From: AP-15 sp963733945
Lineage (GTDB): Bacteria > Pseudomonadota > Alphaproteobacteria > ATCC43930 > CGMCC-115725
Length of the DNA stretch: 64,000 nt
NCBI GenBank assembly: GCA_963733945.1
Contig: CAVTFD010000035.1
Coordinates: 1-64,000 of the forward strand
Direction: 5' to 3'
Shown piece after piece: positions 58,329 to 64,000 of the stretch; the first letter of the stretch is position 1, and each line of letters begins with the position of its first letter. The translations under genes were made by a program, and so were the position numbers. A model generated the notes under the pieces. It did no database searches. It worked only from the letters and a program-made list of their open reading frames with translations, and was not told the origin of the DNA.

Positions 58329-60582
58329 ATGATGTGGGCGGCTCGTCTTCGCGACCGGCATATGCGCCTGTTCTCCAATCTTCGCCGCGGCGGTCTCTAT
58401 CTGCTGCCGCTCGCGGTCCTGCTCATCGCGATCAGCGCCCGGATCGTTGCTCCGGATCTGCTCGACCGGCTGTCGCTGATCGCGTTCGACCTCTACCAGC
58501 GCGCTCTGCCGCGCGTGCCCGGGGATTCGCCGATTCGGATCGTCGACATCGATGATCAAAGCCTCGCCAAGATCGGCCAATGGCCGTGGCCGCGCACGAT
58601 CGTGGCGCAACTGGTCGAGCGCCTAGCTACGGCCGGCGCGGCGGTCGTCGCCTTCGACATCGATTTTGCCGAACCGGACCGGACCTCGCCCAAAATGCTG
58701 CTGCCGTTGATCACCCGTAACGGCGTCGACCCGGCAGACGCGGAAAAGCTGCTGTCGGCATTGCCCGATCCTGATCAGCGGCTGGCGATGGCGATGCGCA
58801 AGGTGCCGGTAGTGACGGGGTTCATCCTGACCGGTCAGGGTGAGAGGCGGCCCCCTGCGGCGAAAGCCGGCTTCGCCTTTACCGGCGATGACCCGCTCGG
58901 CCATGTCGACAATTTTACCAAGGTGGTTGCCACCCTTCCGGTGCTTGGAAGCGGCGGCCGCCGGCGATGGGTTTCTCAACCAGCTTCCCGAGTGGGATAA
59001 TGTCGTCCGCCGAGTGCCGCTGATCCTGACATTCGACGGCCAAGCCTATCCATCGCTTGCCGCCGAGGCGCTGCGCCTCGCGGTCGGCGCCACGACCTAT
59101 ATCGGCCGCGCCGCCGGCGCCAATGGCGAAAAGGATTTTGGTGAAGATACCGGACTGACCGCAATCCGCATCGGTCCTTTGACGATCCCGACCGACGCCT
59201 CCGGACGAGTTTGGCTGCATTATGCGCCGGATGAGTCCGACCGCACCGTCTCCGCCGCCGATGTGCTGGCCGGCACCGTCGATCCGGCGCTGTTTGCCGG
59301 ACATATCGTTCTGATCGGAACTTCGGCTGCCGGCGTCATCAACGATCTGCAGGCGACCCCGCTCGCGGGTGCGGTACCGGGGGTCGAGATCCACGCCCAG
59401 CTGCTCGACGAAATCCTCCAAGGGGATTATCTGACGCGCCCCGATTGGGCGATCGGCGCCGAAATCCTGTTCGCGCTGCTGGTCGGTGCCGGTTTGATCT
59501 TTGTCCTGCCGCGGATCGGCGCGCTGCCGAGCGCCATGCTCGGCGGCGTCTCGGTCGCGGCGGCATTCGGCGGGTCATGGTTTGCCTTCAAGTACGCGCA
59601 TTGGCTGATCGACCCGGTCTATCCCTGGGCGGTTCTGACCCTCGTCTATCTGGTAGCGAGCCTGCTCGGCTACCTGCGCGCCGAGGCGCGCCAGCGCGAG
59701 ATCCGCGGCGCCTTCTCGCACTACATGTCGCCGCAATATATCGAGGAACTGGCCGCGCACCCCGAAAAGCTCGTCCTCGGCGGCGAGATGCGGATCATGA
59801 CGATCATGTTCTGCGACATCCGCGGGTTTACCAGCCGCGCCGAGGGTATGGACGCCCAGACCTTGACGCACTTCATGAATACTTTTCTGTCGCCGATGAC
59901 CGAAATCATTACTGAGGAAAAGGGCACGATCGACAAATACATCGGCGACTGCATCATGGCGTTCTGGAACGCTCCGCTCGACGATCCCGACCACGCCAAA
60001 AACGCGGTTCGCGCGGCCCAGTTGATGCGTCGTAAGCTTGTCGATTTGAACCGGACGTGGGAGGGAGAGGCGGCGGCGTCCGGGAAGCTATTCCGGCCCG
60101 TTCAGATGGGCATCGGCATCAATACCGGCGAATGCTGCGTTGGCAATTTCGGGTCGGAGCAGCACTTCGACTATTCGCTGCTGGGCGACCCGGTCAACCT
60201 GGCCTCGCGCCTGGAGGGGCTCGGCAAGGTCTACGGCATAGATCTGGTGATCGGCGAGGAGACGGTAACGCATCTCGACGACCCGGCGTTGATCGAGGTC
60301 GATCTCGTCGCGGTCAAAGGCAAGACCCAGGCCGGTCGCGTCTATACGTTGCCGCCGGAAAGGATCGAGGAGGGTGAGTTCGGAGACCGGCATTCGGAAC
60401 TGCTCAGTGCCTATCGCCACCAAGAATGGGGAGCGGCGCTGCGGCTTCTCGACGACGGGCGTCTGGTTGCGGCGCGCCATCTCGCCCCGGTCTATGACCT
60501 CTACCGGCGGCGAATCGCCCACTTCCAGTCGGAAGCCCCGCCGGCTAACTGGGACGGCGTGTTCACCGCCGAGGAGAAATGA
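58329..60582 (+). CDS. CHASE2-domain adenylate/guanylate cyclase, frameshifted
   Basis: A membrane sensor of about 750 residues. It has an N-terminal span (LYLLPLAVLLIAISARI), a periplasmic CHASE2 domain (IVDIDDQSLAKIGQWPWPR, then VVAFDIDFAEPD), three C-terminal spans around 59450-59690, and a cytoplasmic class III cyclase domain. The last has metal Asp in MTIMFCDIRGFTSRAE, FWNAPLDDPDHAKNAV and GIGINTGECCVGNFGS. The frame changes at about 58945, where VVATLPVL continues as EAAAAGDGFLNQLPEWD; one extra G in CTTGGAAG explains it. The signal sensed is unknown. The ATG at 58329 is one of two adjacent candidates and has a weak ribosome binding site. Confidence 0.88.
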
Positions 60583-60707
60583 TCGCTGCAGTAAGTAATG
60601 TTAACTTGCCAATTCGTCGCCGTCTAATGTTGTAAATTTACCAACTTTATGTCAGTTCGTAACAAAATTGCCTTTATTTGCGGCGCTTTTTCGGCGATAA
60701 TCACCGC

Positions 60708-60779
60708 ATGGGAGAGTCGGGCATCGGGGATGAAACCCGTCACGGCGGCCACCGCCGCCCAAGGAGCGCGCACCAATGA
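60708..60779 (+). other. Possible upstream ORF coupled to the next gene
   Basis: A 23-codon frame (MGESGIGDETRHGGHRRPRSAHQ region) from ATG 60708 has its stop (60777-60779) overlapping the ATG of the gene at 60776 as ATGA. GATAAT at 60696-60701 could place the transcription start at 60708, so this could be a leaderless coupled peptide. The -35 box is weak. Coding is uncertain. Confidence 0.3.
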
Positions 60780-60979
60780 GTGTCATGGAGTTTCAGGTGT
60801 GCCGGCGCGGACGCGAAGCGCGGTGGGTAGTCACGCTCGGAAATGCCGTCTACGGCGCGTATCTCGACAAGGAGCAGGCATTGCTCGATGCGGTAGACGC
60901 CGCGCGCGATGCGCTCGCGGCCGGCCGCGAAGCTCAGGTATGGGTTAGGGACCGAACGAGCGCGGCTCGGGTGTTCTGA
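60776..60979 (+). CDS. Small DUF2188-like protein
   Basis: A 67-residue protein. The layout (RRGREARWVVTLGNAVYGAYLDKEQALLDAVDAARDALAAGREAQVWVRD) has two strands, then an Ala-rich helix, then a strand, which resembles the DUF2188 type of small proteins. AAGGAG lies ten bases before the ATG at 60776; a second ATG is three codons downstream. It stands alone between the cyclase and glgC. Role unknown. Confidence 0.6.
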   Translation: MSVMEFQVCRRGREARWVVTLGNAVYGAYLDKEQALLDAVDAARDALAAGREAQVWVRDRTSAARVF

Positions 60980-61061
60980 GGCACGGCCTGAACTTCTCGC
61001 CGAACATTTTTCGGCATACCATTGGCTCAGACACCGGATCGCATCGGCGCCGGCGGACGGC

Positions 61062-62327
61062 TCAGTCGAGCGCGGCCAGCATTTCGGCGGTAACAAGGGT
61101 AACGCCGGCGTCGGTTCGGTAGAAGCGACTGGCATCGAGATCGGGGTCCTCGCCGATCACCAGCCCCTCGCTGATCCGGCAGCCGCGGTCGATGACGACC
61201 TTGGTCAGCCGCGCATGGCGGCCGACCTCGACCTCGGGCAGCAGCACCGCCTCGCGAGTCTGGGCGTAGGAATTGACCCGGCAGTTCGAAAACATCAACG
61301 ACCGTCTGACCGTGCCCCCGGAAACGATGCAACCGCCTGAAACCATCGAATCGACCGCCATACCGCGCCGGTCGTTGTCGTCGAATACGAATTTGGCCGG
61401 CGGCAATTGCTGCTGATAGGTCCAGATCGGCCAGTTGGGATCGTAGATGTCGAGCGAGGGGACCGGCATCACCAGATCGAGATTGGCCGCCCAATAGGAA
61501 TCGATGGTCCCGACATCGCGCCAATAGGAATCGGCCTCCGGCGTCGTCTTAACGCAGCTCTCGTCGAACGAATGCGCAACCGCGAGCCCGCGGCTCACCA
61601 GTTTCGGAATGATGTCCTTGCCGAAATCATGGCTCGATTCGGGATCTTGGTGATCGCGTTCGAGCTCGGCATAGAGAAACTCGGCGGTGAAGACATAGAC
61701 GCCCATGCTGGCGAGTACTCGGTCGGGCTTGCCGGAGATCGCCGGCGGATGGCGCGGCTTTTCCTGGAAATCGACGATCCGCATCGTCTCGTCGACCGCC
61801 ATGACTCCGAAACCCGATGCTTCTGCCAGCGGCACCTCGACGCAGGCGACCGTGCAGTCGGCGCCCCGGTCGACGTGATCGGCCAGCATGTTCGAGTAAT
61901 CCATCTTGTAGATGTGGTCGCCGGCCAATACCAAAAAGTATGTCGGGTTGGCGGCGCGCAGGATATCGTAGTTTTGATGGACGGCGTCGGCGGTGCCGCG
62001 ATACCACGTCGCCTCGTCGAGCCGCTGCTGCGCCGGCAACAGGTCGAGGAACTCGCCCATCTCCGGGCGCAGAAACGACCATCCCATCTGCAAGTGGCGC
62101 AACAAACTGTGCGCCTTGTATTGGGTCAAAACCGCGATGCGCCGGACCCCCGAATTGAGGCAGTTCGACAAGGTGAAGTCGATCAGGCGGAACTTGCCGC
62201 CGAAAAACACCGCCGGCTTGGCCCGCCGGTCGGTCAGCTGTTTCAGCCGGCTGCCGCGGCCGCCGGCGAGAACTAGGGCGAGCGCCTGCCGCGCCAGCCG
62301 TTGTTGGATGCGCGCGCCCGACAGCAT
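61062..62327 (-). CDS. glgC: Glucose-1-phosphate adenylyltransferase
   Basis: A 421-residue enzyme that makes ADP-glucose for glycogen. The N-terminal nucleotidyltransferase core is clear (LALVLAGGRGSRLKQLTDRRAKPAVFFGG, then DFTLSNCLNSGVRRIAVLTQYKAHSL, GTADAVHQNYDIL and FLVLAGDHIYKMDYS). The C-terminal left-handed beta-helix part carries VSGGCIVSGGTVRRSLMFSNCRV. Length is standard. It is alone on its transcript side; glgA or glgB are not in the window. It follows hslU by about 125 bases on the same strand. Confidence 0.96.
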   Translation of the reverse strand: MLSGARIQQRLARQALALVLAGGRGSRLKQLTDRRAKPAVFFGGKFRLIDFTLSNCLNSGVRRIAVLTQYKAHSLLRHLQMGWSFLRPEMGEFLDLLPAQQRLDEATWYRGTADAVHQNYDILRAANPTYFLVLAGDHIYKMDYSNMLADHVDRGADCTVACVEVPLAEASGFGVMAVDETMRIVDFQEKPRHPPAISGKPDRVLASMGVYVFTAEFLYAELERDHQDPESSHDFGKDIIPKLVSRGLAVAHSFDESCVKTTPEADSYWRDVGTIDSYWAANLDLVMPVPSLDIYDPNWPIWTYQQQLPPAKFVFDDNDRRGMAVDSMVSGGCIVSGGTVRRSLMFSNCRVNSYAQTREAVLLPEVEVGRHARLTKVVIDRGCRISEGLVIGEDPDLDASRFYRTDAGVTLVTAEMLAALD

Positions 62328-62453
62328 GTTCGCCTCCCTTTGCCTCGGCCGCGTTGCGGCGGTTACACGATAACGCTCGGATGGGAACGCCTTGGTATCT
62401 CGGTCAACTGGACCGCGCCCGCCGACGCCTGCGCCAGCTCCGCTCGCGGCTGC

Positions 62454-63776
62454 TCACAGAATGAATTTGGACAAGTCGGCGTTTTGGGCAAGCGCGCCGA
62501 CCTGCTCGCGGACATAATCGCGGTCGATCTGGACCAGGGTCCCGTTGGGCCGGTCCGAGGCGGTGAAGCTGATCTCTTCCAACAGCCGTTCGAGGATCGT
62601 GTGCAGGCGCCGCGCGCCGATATTCTCGACCGCGGTGTTGATCTCCTCGGCCAGCAGCGCCAGCTCGTCGATCGCCGCCTCGTCGAAATCGAGGGTGACG
62701 CCTTCGGTCGCCAGCAATGCCTTGTATTGCTTGATCAGGCTCGCCTCGGGCTCGACCAGGATGCGCCGGAAATCGCTGCGGTCGAGCGCCTTCAATTCGA
62801 CCCGGATCGGCAGCCGCCCCTGCAATTCGGGCAGCAGATCGGAGGGCTTCGCCTGGTGAAACGCGCCCGAGGCGATGAACAGGATGTGGTCGGTCTTGAC
62901 CGCCCCGTGCTTGGTCGCGACAGTCGTGCCTTCGATCAACGGCAACAGGTCGCGCTGGACGCCCTCGCGGCTGACATCGGCGCCGCCGCCGCCGGCGCGC
63001 TCGCCGCGCCCACTGATCTTGTCGATCTCGTCGATGAAGACGATGCCGTTCTGCTCGACGGCGCCGATCGCCTCGCGCACGACCATTTCTTGATCGAGGA
63101 GCTTGTCGCTCTCCTCGGCGATCAACACGCGGTGACTGTCGGCGACCGTCATCTTCTTCGGCTTCGAGCGGGTGCCGAAGGTCTTGCCGAAAATGTCGCC
63201 GAGGTTGAGCATTCCCATCTGCGCGCCGGGCATGCCCGGGATCTCGAAGGTCGGCAAATTGGCCGCCGCACTTTCCTGCACCGCGACCTCGATTTCGCGC
63301 TCGTCGAGCGCTCCCTCGCGCAACTGCTTGCGGAATTTCTGACGCGTATCGGCGCTGGCAGTCGAGCCGACCAGCGCTTCGAGCACGCGCTCCTCGGCGG
63401 CCAGCTCGGCTTTGGGCTCGACCTCCTTGCGCAGCCGCTCGCGGGTCATCGCGATCGCGATCTCGACCAGGTCGCGCACGATCTGCTCGACGTCGCGGCC
63501 GACATAGCCGACTTCGGTAAATTTGGTCGCCTCGACCTTGACGAACGGGGCTTGCGCGAGTTGGGCGAGGCGGCGGGCGATCTCGGTCTTGCCGCAGCCG
63601 GTCGGGCCGATCATCAGGATATTTTTGGGTAATACTTCTTCGCGCAGCTCGGGGGCGAGCTGCTGACGGCGCCAGCGGTTTCTGAGTGCGATCGCAACTG
63701 CACGCTTGGCGTCGTGCTGGCCGACGATGTAGCGGTCAAGCTCGGAAACAATCTCGCGCGGGCTGAAAGATGGCAT
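62454..63776 (-). CDS. hslU: ATP-dependent protease ATPase subunit HslU
   Basis: A 440-residue AAA+ unfoldase that feeds substrates to HslV. Walker A is GPTGCGKTEIARRLA near residue 55. The I-domain region (SKPKKMTVADSHRVL) and Walker B VFIDEIDKI follow, then the sensor motifs (ELQGRLPIRVELKAL) and the C-terminal docking tail DLSKFIL that inserts into HslV. Start MPSFSPREIVSELDRYIVGQ is standard. It lies six bases after hslV on the same strand. Confidence 0.98.
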   Translation of the reverse strand: MPSFSPREIVSELDRYIVGQHDAKRAVAIALRNRWRRQQLAPELREEVLPKNILMIGPTGCGKTEIARRLAQLAQAPFVKVEATKFTEVGYVGRDVEQIVRDLVEIAIAMTRERLRKEVEPKAELAAEERVLEALVGSTASADTRQKFRKQLREGALDEREIEVAVQESAAANLPTFEIPGMPGAQMGMLNLGDIFGKTFGTRSKPKKMTVADSHRVLIAEESDKLLDQEMVVREAIGAVEQNGIVFIDEIDKISGRGERAGGGGADVSREGVQRDLLPLIEGTTVATKHGAVKTDHILFIASGAFHQAKPSDLLPELQGRLPIRVELKALDRSDFRRILVEPEASLIKQYKALLATEGVTLDFDEAAIDELALLAEEINTAVENIGARRLHTILERLLEEISFTASDRPNGTLVQIDRDYVREQVGALAQNADLSKFIL

Positions 63777-63782
63777 CGGACG

Positions 63783-64000
63783 TCAGTTGTCGAGTTTCTC
63801 TAAGGTGATCTTGTCGTTGGTATAGATGCAGATCCCGGCGGCGATTGCCATCGCGCGGCGCGTTATTTCTTCGGCGTCGAGGCCGTCAACGCCGATCAGG
63901 GCCCGCGCTGCAGCCAGCGCGTAGCCGCCGCCCGAGCCGATGCCGATGATCCCGTCCTCGGGTTCGAGCACGTCGCCGGTTCCCGACAGGATCAAGGATA
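63783..64000 (-). CDS. hslV: ATP-dependent protease proteolytic subunit HslV, C-terminal part
   Basis: Only the last 72 codons are inside the window; the N-terminal Thr nucleophile is beyond the right edge. The visible part (IIGIGSGGGYALAAARALIGV, then AMAIAAGICIYTNDKITLEKL) is the strongly conserved C-terminal half of HslV. The stop is at 63783-63785, followed after six bases by hslU, in the usual hslVU order. Confidence 0.96.
   Translation of the reverse strand, partial: SLILSGTGDVLEPEDGIIGIGSGGGYALAAARALIGVDGLDAEEITRRAMAIAAGICIYTNDKITLEKLDN

Noticed and set aside
60708..60780. A true glycine riboswitch
   Set aside because: The key GCCGAAGG core is changed to CCCAAGG, and the AAGGAG part is explained by the ribosome binding site of the following gene; kept only as a low-interest observation.
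62301..63632. A 443-residue open frame opposite hslU
   Set aside because: Antisense of a highly conserved gene; no motif and no start signal.

Overview
The window reads as a chromosomal segment of a GC-rich alphaproteobacterium, probably an uncultured or environmental relative of the Rhodospirillales (inference). The evidence is an F1-only ATP synthase operon in the order atpH-A-G-D-C with no F0 genes beside it, a very large NAD-specific glutamate dehydrogenase of the alphaproteobacterial type, a DUF484-xerC pair divergent from priA, the gpmI-ctpA-rppH run, hslU-hslV, and three families of palindromic dispersed repeats of the kind common in this class.

Layout. 0-6 kb: two secreted proteins of unknown role, a cupin divergent from a LuxR-type regulator, a ThDP enzyme and a polytopic membrane protein. 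6.4-12.5 kb: housekeeping block gpmI, ctpA, rppH, then ribokinase, an isochorismatase-like hydrolase and an HpcH/HpaI aldolase. 12.5-15.6 kb: a lower-GC scar holding an orphan MNT-type nucleotidyltransferase, a gene interrupted by one in-frame TGA, a decayed Tn3-type resolvase and a 5'-truncated PEP-CTERM protein. 15.6-35 kb: ferritin-like protein, atpHAGDC, amidohydrolase, two SDRs, xerC, DUF484, priA, an acyl-CoA synthetase, an M3 peptidase and an ABC1 kinase. 35-40 kb: a MATE exporter behind a leader-peptide attenuator, divergent from a PhyH / SAF-oxidoreductase / aldo-keto reductase operon. 40-50 kb: an accessory-looking catabolic region with two more amidohydrolases, an orphan SIR2-like protein, two LLM-class flavin/F420 enzymes and a compact fgd-cofE-cofD cluster for coenzyme F420 synthesis and use. 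50-64 kb: a LuxR-type regulator with a degenerate receiver domain next to acetyl-CoA synthetase, the large glutamate dehydrogenase, a CHASE2 adenylate cyclase, glgC and hslUV.

The most interesting signal is upstream of the MATE gene. A good promoter places the transcription start at or next to an ATG, which opens a 27-codon leader peptide. The RNA then has four segments that can pair 1:2, 2:3 or 3:4, and 3:4 is a strong intrinsic terminator. This has the logic of trpL-type attenuation but without a run of one amino-acid codon, so it may sense ribosome inhibition and so control a drug exporter.

A second general observation is that nine otherwise intact coding regions or joints, in genes including atpH, acs, gdh (twice), ctpA and the cyclase, carry frameshifts of one or a few bases, usually in or next to short G/C-rich runs. 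Because some of these genes are normally essential, residual sequencing indels are the likeliest cause, and those genes are annotated here across the shift.
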